Assembly (NCBI RefSeq): GCF_000485595.1
Contig: NW_014577127.1
Span: 654,218 to 680,811, forward strand
Source of the DNA: Priapulus caudatus
Lineage: Eukaryota; Priapulida; Priapulimorpha; Priapulimorphida; Priapulidae
DNA: 26,594 nucleotides
Direction: 5' to 3'
A model generated the notes under the pieces. That model saw only the letters and a list, made by a program, of their open reading frames with translations, was not told the DNA's origin and made no database searches. The first letter of the stretch is position 1, and every line of letters starts with the position of its first letter. The position numbers and the translations under genes were made by a program. Below, one piece after another: positions 12,023 through 22,180 of the stretch.

Positions 12023-12290
12023 GCCCGGTAAAAATCGTTGGAAGAACAGGGTAACCGTTGCGCGGTACAGCAGCGAGCAGCAATGTTCCGACTACAAAAT
12101 CAATACTTTTGCACGAAATCAACAAATTGAAATCGGAGTTTCGGTTCAACATGCTCATGTAGAGAAAGCAGGCAAAGCCGTTATTCTAAAATCAAACTGC
12201 CGCACGGTTCGCTTGTTTACGTAGGTTTATGTTCATAACTGCATCACGTGAATAAGATTTGTTGCTTATCTATATTCTCCTCTCTCACAT

Positions 12291-12296
<6 letters not shown>
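12023..12296. other. Unique spacer before copy B
   Basis: Mixed sequence with no supportable gene, leading into the CA microsatellite at the left edge of copy B. Confidence 0.5.
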
Positions 12297-12333
<37 letters not shown>

Positions 12334-12453
12334 CATACACACCCATACATACACACACCACACACCATGCACGCATGCACGCACGCAAGCACGCACGCAC
12401 GGCCACGCAACGCACGCCACACACGCATACTCTTTTCTCTCTCTCTCCTCTCT

Positions 12454-12496
<43 letters not shown>

Positions 12497-12529
12497 CACA
12501 CACTATACACACACAATACACACACCACA

Positions 12530-12574
<45 letters not shown>

Positions 12575-12582
12575 ACACCAAT
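12297..12582. repeat. CA-rich microsatellite cluster (copy B)
   Basis: CA runs are interrupted by a GCAC/GCAA segment (12366-12420) and a CT run near 12433-12456. The layout matches 1-240. The open frames in it are low-complexity. Confidence 0.95.
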
Positions 12583-12590
12583 ACATAATT

Positions 12591-12604
12591 TTATTTATTT
12601 ATTT

Positions 12605-12660
<56 letters not shown>

Positions 12661-12678
12661 TTCATTTATTTATTTATA
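12591..12678. repeat. ATTT tetranucleotide repeat (copy B)
   Basis: About twenty ATTT units, counterpart of 256-347. Confidence 0.95.
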
Positions 12679-13226
12679 AATATAACATTCCTTGTACCTT
12701 TCAATAACCCTACAGTACATACAGTAATTATAATAATATAATAGTAGTATACATTACACACACAAATTATCCGTTCAGCCTAACCTTATCGTACATGCAT
12801 GTGGTCTATTTTTGAAACTGTAAAATACCTCTTCGTCATTCCTCAATCACATGACGAAATTTTGCCCTCCATGAATTTTCTTAAGCTACGGTTATGAGCT
12901 GACGCTTTTATGTATGATATATCTAAAATTTTGTTTGAATAAAAACAATAAATTCGTGACTCATTGTCTTTGTGCTACCCCATTTTTAATTGTGCTACCC
13001 AATTATTTCTACCGGTAGGTGCATATTTTAATGTGTCTACCTGAGGTGAATCTAACAATTAAAAAATTGAATGGTAACGTTATATATGAAATCTCAAAGC
13101 TAGGCACATGTGCACGTTGGCCTAAATCACTTGTAACGGAGATTTTGCCGAAAAGAATTAGGATGGGTGTATTATTCCATTCTACATAGTCCACTCATGT
13201 TGGAAAAACGATATATATATATATAT
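12679..13226. other. Non-coding spacer (copy B)
   Basis: AT-rich and without a gene. It aligns with 348-900 and ends in a short AT run (13211-13228) that passes into the TG run. Confidence 0.7.
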
Positions 13227-13227
13227 A

Positions 13228-13262
<35 letters not shown>

Positions 13263-13425
13263 GTGGTGTGTGTGTGGTGTGTGTTGTGTGTGTGTGTGTT
13301 GTGTGTGTGTGTGTGTGGCAGGGGCGGATCCGAGAGGGGGGTCGAGGGGTCCGGACCCCCCTTTTTACTAAACAAAAAGGGAAAAAGGTATACACACACA
13401 CGCACGCACGCGACGCGCGCGCGCG

Positions 13426-13465
<40 letters not shown>

Positions 13466-13471
13466 ACACAC

Positions 13472-13503
<32 letters not shown>

Positions 13504-13513
13504 ACACACTTCT
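13227..13513. repeat. TG run, fold-back centre, CA run (copy B)
   Basis: TG runs (13227-13317) and CA runs (13391-13510) are mutual reverse complements. They flank a centre with CAGGGGCGGATCC at 13319 and a perfect 14-base palindrome GGGGTCCGGACCCC at 13346-13359. A GC/CA stretch at 13413-13464 alternates purine and pyrimidine without a break. The block could form a long cruciform or hairpin. The right terminus of any TIR element here was not found. Confidence 0.85.
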
Positions 13514-14165
13514 CTATATTTGTCTCCATAAAAAATCTTGTTTAGCGCTAGTTTTTTCTGATAAAGATTACTTATAAATGTAAATATCGTTATAAAACCT
13601 AGATGGCACAAGAGGGGTCCGCAAGGCGTCCGGGGACCGGATCTGATACTGAAAATTTTTGCATTCTAGACATCAAAATTACTGCTCAGATGCTCTCAGA
13701 CTGCACCAATTTTTAAAAAAAAATCCCCAACGAAATTTCGAGTTTTTTTTTTTCATTCGAATTTTGAATCGGGAGCGGATAGTGTGCGAGGGCTTACGAC
13801 GCGACTCGGAGAGTGTGCGTGGCCATCCGACCCGACGCAAGCGCTGAAGAAAATTGACCAATCACAGAGCAGCGCCATGGGAACCGCAGTCGGTAAAAAT
13901 AGCGGGAAAACACTCCCGACCCTTAGTACACGCTAAATCCGCTTGGAACGCCACGAGAGTGCCATGGTTTGCGCCAACTTTGAGTCGGACAGTGTGCGGG
14001 TGGCGAGTTTTTAAACCCCATATATCTGTCCCCACACCATAGATTAATTTTTGTGGATGACACCCCTATATAAAGATATCCGATATATAGATATTTAGTG
14101 TTAGTGTTAGGGTTAGAGTTAGAGTTAGGTTTATGGTTAGGTTTTAGGTTTTTGATGTGTGATAT

Positions 14166-14632
14166 CAGGCCCGTAGCCAGCTTTATATTGGGGGGGTTCG
14201 TTTTTCAATGTTGCAATTTGCTCGGCAGGGGCGTGTACAGATTTTGTACAGGGGGGGGGTCTAACCTAATCCAAAGTTGCGAGCACGCGAAGGGGGTCTG
14301 GGGGGGCCCTCCCCAAGAAAATTTTTAAAATAGACGCCCCTCAGATGCGTTTCTGCGCGAGCAAGGGGGGTCCGACCCCTGGACCCCCCCTGTACACGCC
14401 CTGCTCGGCGCGAAGCGACCAGGCGAGGGAGCCAAGCGACAAGCCGGGGGAGGGTGTGGGAGGGGGGTGTTCACTGTTCACCACCCGCACGATGGAGATT
14501 TTGCAATATTACACTAAATAGGAGCGACCTGAGGTGAAATTCTTGCAAATTTAAAAAAAAAATTCTGCTTGGGGGCTCGGGGGGGGGGTTCGTTCGAAAA
14601 CCCCCCCCGAACCCCCCCTGGCTACGGGCCTG
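14166..14632. mobile_element. Non-autonomous TIR element (MITE), 467 bp
   Basis: It has perfect 15-base terminal inverted repeats: CAGGCCCGTAGCCAG at the left and CTGGCTACGGGCCTG at the right. TGATAT flanks both ends directly, and TGTGATAT also does if the last TG is shared, so a 6-8 base target duplication is likely. There is no transposase. The interior has long C and G runs and a second TIR element at 14226-14403. The ends are hAT-like, which is inference from family knowledge. Copy A carries the same insertion at 1845-2320. Confidence 0.85.
14226..14403. mobile_element. Inner nested TIR element, 178 bp
   Basis: It begins CAGGGGCGTGTACAG and ends CTGTACACGCCCTG, inverted repeats differing by one G. 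CTCGG lies on both sides (GCTCGG if the terminal G is shared), a candidate target duplication. Because it interrupts the larger element it is younger than that element, and because copy A has it too it is older than the 9.8-kb duplication. Confidence 0.75.
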
Positions 14633-15171
14633 TGATATTACCTTAACCCGCTGAACCGCGTTTCTAACGCTGACGTGACAGGCATTATTACTTCGCACGT
14701 ACCCATCAGAGACGCGTGATTCATCAATCTGGCGTCGCCATCCTACGGTTTAAAAACTCGCGTGCCCCCGCACACTATACGACCCGCTCCCGATCGATCG
14801 GGAGGCACCCGCACGCGAGTACTGTATAGTGGAAAATGTTAGGCAACTGTATATGTGGAAAATGTTATATTAGGCACTGTATATATACTGTATATAACTA
14901 TATATATTCTGTAACAAATGTTATATTAGGCACTGTATATGTGGAAAATGTGGATATGTTGAACCGAAACTCCGATTTCAGTTCCGAGTGTAGGCCGATC
15001 TGTATTAGGCACTGATGAGTGTGGAGCTTTCGCTCCACGCGAAACAGTTCTGTATGCAATAAACAGAGTCAAAATTACTACCGTGTCCGTATAACTTTAT
15101 CTAGGCCTATATTTGCTCTACTCATGGTAGTATTGAGCACTCTCGACACACGAGTTCATAAACAACCACTG

Positions 15172-15208
<37 letters not shown>

Positions 15209-16143
15209 TTCGCAATTTAGAAAGCTAAGAACAAACTACGTACTATGGTATTGGCTTAAATATGCTAGATATTGAAACTTCTTATAATCATTATTATTTT
15301 TACTTATTATTATGTTTTATAATTATTTTGTACATTATGTTTCCTACACGTATTAGATCATGACAGCTAGGATTTACAAATGATCTAATACAAATTACAT
15401 CAATTCAATCACTTCATTTAATTACGCTTATGGAAATCAGATTTTGTGATTGAAAAGAGTTATATCGGTTAAACAAACTAATTGACAAAGCTGATGAATA
15501 TAGAAAATAAGAAGTAAATAGGAGTAATTAAGTGTGAAATGACAAGTGAGTTATCCATTCGACTACTCCTACACATTACAAAATAACTAGGTGATGAACC
15601 ATATAGTTGGTGAACTTTTTCTTGGTTTCCTTAGATTGCTGTCACCCGCGAACAGTCTTGTAGCAAAGTTAGAAGCAGATAGGCGATTATTGATGTAGAT
15701 CAAGAGCAGAAGTAATACATTTGCTTATTAGCAGTATGTTTTCTATTGCATATGTACATAAAAATAAGCACGGTATATATAAATAATAAGCATGTATAAC
15801 CTAAATATTGACGTTATTATATTTGAGTGACAGTAATTCACATTTCTAGTAAAGCAGTTCGGTTAGCACTAACATAGTTCTAGTTTATTTGATAAAAGGT
15901 CTGCTAGCTGACCAACTTTGCTTTTGGTGTTTGCGCAACTCGACAATTTCGGGGGTTCAATCTATAAACGCATCACAATACAGTACAGTACTCGGGGTCA
16001 AAGCCACAAAGTGTGTTATTACATACACCACCTATCACTGATCCTCCGCTCGAAATGCGAAGTTGCGTCAATTATGTTAAATTTTAGCTTCACTGATTGA
16101 AGCCAGCTGTGTGTAAAACTAGACTGGTGAACTGAAACCATTT
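14633..16143. other. Spacer upstream of H4
   Basis: AT-rich non-coding DNA. Short direct repeats of AATGTTATATTAGGCACTG lie at about 14860-14940, with a diverged copy near 15000. A pure AT run spans 15174-15203. I see no gene; the counterpart in copy A is 2321-4013. Confidence 0.65.
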
Positions 16144-16144
16144 C

Positions 16145-16150
16145 TATAAG
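16145..16150 (+). promoter_or_regulatory. Possible TATA-like site of H4
   Basis: CTATAAGG lies about 100 bases before the proposed 5' UTR donor at 16247. The upstream exon is itself only inferred, so this is weak. Confidence 0.25.
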
Positions 16151-16246
16151 GTGTGTTCTAGCGCGTAGGCGCTTCTCAATTATAACGAGCTACTGCAAGT
16201 CGTGTAGTCATTCACCGAGTTTGGGAGCGTGGAGTGTACTGTGCAG

Positions 16247-16611
16247 GTAAGATCGCTTTCGTATATTTTCTTTTTTAAACATTATTTAGCTATTTGAGCT
16301 GCTAAGCGTGGATTTACATTACCGAGACATCATGTATGACCTCGTTAATACGAATACTAGTCGTATATTTATTACATTTTTATGACACTATACCTTGCTG
16401 ATCGAAAATCGACACCACTGTAACTAGTATATCCTATAGTTGGTAAAACTTATAAATGATTCTGGTTGTAATTTTAACGTAGGCCTACTTGGCCAGGGAC
16501 GCGCTGTCAGAGATTTGCGAGTTTGTATATTATAGCCCCCATCCGTTGAATATGCGTCGTAAGCAATTGCGATGCTTTAAAGAAACTTTCTGGCATTTAC
16601 ATATTTTCCAG
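16247..16611 (+). other. Candidate 5' UTR intron of H4
   Basis: A consensus donor GCAG|GTAAGAT begins at 16247, and a TTTTCCAG acceptor ends at 16611, 27 bases before the H4 start codon. Copy A keeps both sites (CAGGTAAGATCG near 4016 and ATTTCCAG near 4390). Without transcript data it is a plausible non-coding first intron. Confidence 0.4.
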
Positions 16612-16629
16612 CTTTCTCAACTCGCGTAA

Positions 16630-17096
<467 letters not shown>

Positions 17097-17180
17097 ACGG
17101 CGAAACCGAGTGCGTTCGTCAGTGACCTGCTTTTACTGGTACACCGGTCGGTTTAATCTCGTGCGTCCCTGACTACATCT

Positions 17181-17851
17181 CGCGTTTAAATTGTATGCAG
17201 ATTGCTACTGTGGTGTAACAAATATGGTTTTACTGGTACGGACATTACGAAATTAACATCTACATTAGCATTTTGCAGTATGAATTAAGCGCGCGTTTTT
17301 TATTTTTTTAAATTTCATGTCATTGTGATTTCGTGTGACATATATGTTCTCTTGTATGTTTTCTGGCATGTCTCTCAACACGATGCCCTGTGGTTTCACT
17401 GGTACGGTACGGATATTTTTAAAGCATTTGGGGTTTCGTGTCGGTAGATGTCCCGCCGTTGTTATTGTTGTTTCGATTGTCATGTATAATGAACCTTTTA
17501 CGAAACATGAACAAAATTAAATCATGTGTTCCTGACGCACCATGTATATAGGCAAATAATTTTACACTTGTACAGCTCGCGTTTAAATAGTATGCAGTTT
17601 GCTGCTGTAGTGTACCAAATATGGTTTTACTGATACGGACATATGCAAGATATTGGTTTAATGTGTCAATGTATTCGTCTCCTGTCTGTATTGTGTTTTG
17701 GCATGTCTCTCAACACGGTACCCTGGTGGTTTCACTGGTACGGTACGGATATTTTAGCATTTGGGGTTTCGTGTCGGTAGATGTCCCGCTGTTATTTGTG
17801 CTGTTATTGTTGTGGTTTCGATTGTCATGTATAATAAACCTCTTACGAAAC
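17181..17851. repeat. Tandem duplication of the H4 3' flank
   Basis: Two direct units (17181-17506 and 17578-17851) share the start CGCGTTTAAA, the phrase GGCATGTCTCTCAACACG, the phrase TTTGGGGTTTCGTGTCGG and the end CATGTATAATRAACC. The units differ by substitutions and a missing block, so they look truly diverged, unlike the indel-dominated A/B differences. Both are downstream of the H4 stop and probably in its 3' UTR. Confidence 0.85.
17833..17838 (+). terminator. Candidate H4 polyadenylation signal
   Basis: AATAAA lies 737 bases after the H4 stop at the end of the second tandem unit. The first unit has AATGAA at the same place. It is the first canonical hexamer I find after the gene. Confidence 0.45.
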
Positions 17852-17875
17852 TTATTTTAGTATTACGTATTTAGT

Positions 17876-17896
17876 GTCTCTCTCTCTCTCTCTCTC
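17876..17896. repeat. CT dinucleotide run upstream of the RING-CH promoter
   Basis: A run of CT about 115 bases before the TATA box, shorter and interrupted in copy A (5689-5709). In some animals GA/CT runs near promoters bind GAGA-type factors. A role here is inference. Confidence 0.5.
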
Positions 17897-17965
17897 ACGC
17901 AATTCATTCATTACTTCACGGTATCATGTTCATTATAATATAGTGTCCGCTTCTGGAGAACGCGA

Positions 17966-18018
17966 ATTGGTTATTCGAATTGCGGTCAATAACTATACGT
18001 CACGCGGTAATATAAAAG
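17966..18018 (+). promoter_or_regulatory. Core promoter of the RING-CH gene
   Basis: A strong TATA box, TATAAAAG, is at 18011-18018. Upstream are an ACGTCA motif (CRE half-site type) at 17997 and ATTGG (inverted CCAAT) at 17966. Transcription would start near 18040-18051, where TCAGCC is initiator-like, leaving a 5' UTR of about 35-45 bases before the ATG at 18085. All of these elements can also be found in copy A. Confidence 0.65.
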
Positions 18019-18084
18019 GCGGCGCACCGTGCCTCTTGTGTTGATCGATCAGCCTGGCTTCGTCATCGGAGGTAGCACATCAGC

Positions 18085-20893
18085 ATGAAGACCAAGATGG
18101 CTCGAGTGGTAAGTTGAGGATATTGCAGCGCATCCTTGAATGATTAGTTCCACGTTGAAATGTGTTAGATACGTGAAGCAGAATTCAGTGTTCAACTTTT
18201 TGTCAGGTAACGCTTCTGTCGTCAGTGAGAGAATTTCTTAGCGTAGACGAAGGAGGGATTATAAGTGGCAACAATCCGAGAAGATCACCGAACGTATTTA
18301 CGACGGAGACGAGCAGTATTGCCCTACAAGAGGAAGACACCTATAATGACGGCAAAGAAATAGCGACAGACAATGTAACCGAACTCAACCCTACGCGAAG
18401 AACTGCGGAGGAATCGTCGTCTGGTTCAGAAATGAGCAACGTCCCGTGTGCTCGTAGTAGAGAGCAGCTGACGGCGCGACGCTGGGTGACTGACGAATCG
18501 GCAAGTCCCAACCCCACGTCGTGCAATAACAAATGTTTGGCAGAGTTTCACGTTAAACCGTTCGCAATGCGCGGAAAACGGCGTGCATCTAGCCTACCGC
18601 TGAAATTGAAGAGTCACTTTCAAGAGCTGGGTGGAGGCGACGAGATGCGTAGAACGGGTCTTCTGCAAGAGACACTAAACGAATATGGCTCGCGAAGACA
18701 TCGCTCTCGGAATCTGGGCGGTGGCGGCGAGAGCAGCGAGAAGACGTGCCCCTTGTGGTCGCCCTCTTTGACCTCGTCAGCACCGCGTGCAGATAGCGAG
18801 AACAGAGGCATTGAGGTCGCGAAAGCGCCTTCGTTTGTCGCATGGGAAAAGTGCAAGAGCGAAAATGAGCAGGTCCCCGCGGCCATTGACGTGTTGCCCT
18901 GCGACCAACTTGCGGCTGCGGAACCTTCTCTGCCCGAACCGCCAAAAGCAGTATCGCATCACGGCAACGATTTCCCTCGTTCGTCACGCCTCGTGAGGCA
19001 GCGTGGCGTTTCCGCCGGCCACGAACAGGCAGCTACCCCGAAAGTTAACGCAGATGTAGAATCTACGAGGACGCACGGCGAGCCCACATTACTTGCAGTC
19101 GAAGTCGACCGCGAAGAGGAAGATGGCAGGCTCTCTTCTGATGCGAACGATTTACGCCGCAGTAAACTCTTCGTGCCGCTCGACGAAGGGCCTGCCAAAA
19201 TAGTTACGGCGAGCAACGAGGACAACAATCTCCTTTGCCACCTCGTGGGAGACGTGTCCTTGGACGACGGCACTTGCATCGTTGAGGTCGACAAGCCTGT
19301 TCCGGTTTCCGGAACGGAGGGCGATGTGTACGGCTACGGTTCCGTGTCACGGTTCGTCCTTCCTGAGTTGTGGACCGAGCGGGAGCCAAAAAGAAACGCA
19401 CTATTGAGAAAGTACTCCGATGCTCAGCGCAAGACGACTCGATCCGCATCGTTTACCACGACAAATACGGACCAGAAGTGCGTCTGCTTCGACGATAACG
19501 TGTCGAGGAAGACCTCCGAGCTCGACTGGACCGGAATGGCTGCCGATGACCGTATATGTCGGATCTGTCTCGATGGAGAGACTGGCGATACTTTAATACG
19601 GCCGTGTTTCTGCCGCGGAACGGCAGCCTGGGTTCACCGATCCTGTTTGGAAGAGTGGCTCACTATATCAGACTCGTACGAATGCGAACTATGCCAGTAT
19701 CTCTACAGCATACGAGTGGAAGTAAAACCAATTTACAAGGTACGCGTATATTTTTCACGCTGCTCAGTATTGCATACTGTAGAATATTACAGAGTGACTA
19801 TAACCATGATTTGCTACAGTCCTCATTCGTTTCTTTTGCTGTATTTCAGTGGAAGAGGCCTGCGACTAACCCGGGAGTGTTCGGGCCTTACATCTGCCTG
19901 CTCGTCGGTATTCTTTGCTTTTGTACTCCACTTATCTGTTATATCCTCGGATACAGCGCCGTCCAGGTCAAAAGCTTCTTGAGAGACGCTTACTCAATGT
20001 GGAAAGTACTTGGTGCGTTGTAGAAATTAATTAGTAGAATCGTAATTTTGAGATCGATATGTTTTTATAACAAAATTATCCACGGGTTTAACGGGAGCCA
20101 CATCGTGGGTATTTAGCTAAAATATGCTTTCTCTCATGTTGCTTATTGTGTGGTAAGTGTTACCTACGTGGGGCAGCCATTTGCGTAATCTTTGTAATTC
20201 TAATAGCGACTTAATTAAAATTCTTTAATTGACATATTTTTTTATTGTAGAGCATCTTTTACTCGGGAACGGAACTGTACTATAACAATCCATATTTTTT
20301 GTTTTATAGCTATGATGGGTTTTGGAATTATCACCCTTTCTTTGTACCTCGTCTCATTTGCCTACTGCATTTGGCGATTCTCACGACTTTACCATATGCT
20401 AGCCGAGTGCAACCGCCATATTGTTTTGGATCTTCCAGGCGATGTCAACAGGTAATAAGATTCTCGTGCTAGTAAACATACACAGCTCGTTCCGAGCGAC
20501 GAGCGTTAATTAAATAGCTGCAGGGCATGCGCCTTTATCGCACCCATACACGCGCATTCATACAATATATACGTCTTTATTAACGTATTTGGAATCCCTA
20601 TATATACAGAGCATTTTTCTCTCGCGGGCACTCTCTCATATATCGATAATCTCCCGTGCTACATTTCTATTGGGTAAAGATCTTCTATATAGCATCTGTC
20701 TAGCATTGATATGTTCGTATGTCTTGGCAGGAGCGTTTTGTCCTTTGGAAACCTAAGCCTGGGGAGCAGCCGCGTGCAAGTGCACCCTGCTCACAATACA
20801 AACGAGGAGCTCGCTAGTGTTCGATCAGAAACAACCCACCTAAGCCAATCTTCCCAGAGCTATGTTGGGATGCCTGAGCCAGAGCAACGATAA
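18085..20893 (+). CDS. RING-CH (MARCH-type) membrane E3 ubiquitin ligase, five exons
   Basis: The exons are 18085-18108, 18207-19739, 19850-20012, 20310-20451 and 20731-20893. All introns are GT/AG, and phases 0, 0, 1 and 2 join cleanly into 674 residues. The start codon lies in a 24-base exon encoding MKTKMARV, just below the TATA box. Residues 9-454 form a polar, Ser- and charge-rich, probably disordered region. Residues 459-504 are a C4HC3 RING-CH finger (CRIC, CFC, HRSC, CELC) with the WVHRSCLEEWL signature. Two hydrophobic segments follow at about 531-553 and 576-597, and a polar tail ends in PEPEQR. MARCH enzymes anchor in endosomal, Golgi or ER membranes and ubiquitinate membrane proteins. 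The finger-then-two-helices layout resembles MARCHF2/3, but the roughly 450-residue N-terminal extension does not. Substrates are unknown. The gene lies 988 bases after H4 on the same strand. Confidence 0.9.
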
Positions 20894-21732
20894 CTTTTGG
20901 GGCGCGTTGAATTCTCAACGGAGAAATGACCGCGGTGTTGTCAGAGGTAGGAAGGATTCGCCAGTCAATGCACAAGGATTCATTAGCATGGCTCATGGCC
21001 GCTACATCCAGACATTGCTTGAAAACGAATGTCTGATTCTGTACTTTTAATGACGTGAAAACACGCTGTACTGTTATATATTATATTTCATTAATTAATT
21101 TTACGCCTGCGCATTGGACGCCTTATTTATATGGAGCAGTTTCTTCATGTAATTACTGGGAGAGGTTACATTACACAGGCATATTCGAAACGTAGATCTC
21201 ATTCGTGCTAATTATTGCACTGTTGCAAGTAAATGTATTGTGGGCGTTGTAACATACAAGGAGGTTTCCGCAAAATAATCGGGAAAAAAACGTGTACACT
21301 AGTAATATTCAGCCCGTTTTGTAAACAGCTATATCGCAATACCGATACTCAACATCAATTCGTTTATGCGGCACGCCCAAAATTTTGCCCGCGTTGGCAG
21401 GCGTGGTACTGTCGGAATACAACGTAGCCGCGGTACACAGGTCACTCTAGCCTGTCGAACATTGGTATATACCTTGATTGAAAAGTCTCAGGTCGAATAG
21501 AGACTAATTATTATTATCCACCGCGCGTCTAGCTGCTGTCTACTGCTGAGCCGTGATAATTCATCATAGTAATATTGGCTTTTTAAACGTTGACGGATGA
21601 ACTACGTCAACGAATCTGACGTTATCTTTCACCTTAATTGCTCTAGCTATTGTAGCTTTTATTGTGTAATTATACTGTATAGTCGCGCACATGTTGCAAC
21701 CCGATAAAGGCTAACTATAAGGTCATAGCTGT
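20894..21732. other. 3' flank or 3' UTR of the RING-CH gene
   Basis: This region follows the TAA at 20891-20893 with no further gene and matches 8878-9821 in copy A. The open frame at 20862-21050 overlaps the last exon in another frame and is not supported. Confidence 0.55.
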
Positions 21733-22180
21733 TATCAATATATACCAGCATTTAGGTGTCGACGACAAAATATAAATGCGTTAGTAACATAGATAATTTA
21801 ATAAAGTCGTGTTGTCGCATATGTGGTATAATGTTTATTTTTCACGTGTTTTTGCGCTCTTCTCGTATGTACTTGATGAAACGTTGCTTGAAGCTTTAGT
21901 GATAGTTTCGATTTTTAGACATCAATATTATATTATATAATATATTTGATCTTATATAATATGATATAAATATTTATATTTACAGAATACAACGATATAT
22001 TCGTAAGAACGCTTTGCGTACTCATCACGCTTTTGTCGAAAGAATAAAATAGGCACCCCTTTCGTGTAAAGAAATAGCGAAATATGTCATGCGACAGCTA
22101 AAGATATTATATCAAGAAACTCGCCATTCGATTTGATCGGTTGATTATATCTACCGGCAGGTTTAGCTGGACATTTTTTA
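21733..22180. other. AT-rich unique DNA after copy B
   Basis: AT-rich sequence with small ATATTATATAATATAT palindromes at 21926-21944. It probably holds the end of the RING-CH transcript (see 21800). I see no gene. Confidence 0.5.
21800..21805 (+). terminator. Candidate polyadenylation signal of the RING-CH gene
   Basis: AATAAA is followed 6-30 bases later by GT-rich sequence (GTCGTGTTGTC, GTGG), the usual downstream context. It lies 907 bases after the stop and about 68 bases beyond the end of the duplication, so copy A does not have it. Confidence 0.4.

Noticed and set aside
12244-12707. Open frames of 98-143 codons encoding Thr-His, Val-Cys and Ile-Phe-Leu strings
   Set aside because: They are low-complexity translations of CA and ATTT microsatellites; the same frames over 25-348 and 838-1209 were rejected for the same reason.
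14580-14635. tRNA-like GTTCGTTCGAA motif
   Set aside because: The surrounding sequence is C and G runs inside a TIR element and cannot form the other arms of a tRNA.
17097-17180. Histone-type 3' stem-loop after H4
   Set aside because: I looked for a short GC stem with a pyrimidine-rich loop and a following purine-rich element and found none that fits.
18589-19449. Minus-strand open frames of up to 132 codons opposite the RING-CH exon
   Set aside because: They are shadows of the large coding exon. The plus strand has the complete zinc-finger signature and matched splice sites.
20711-20893. Separate short gene starting at an ATG at 20711
   Set aside because: The frame is the last exon of the RING-CH gene, entered through the CTTGGCAG acceptor at 20730. 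The upstream ATG is intronic.
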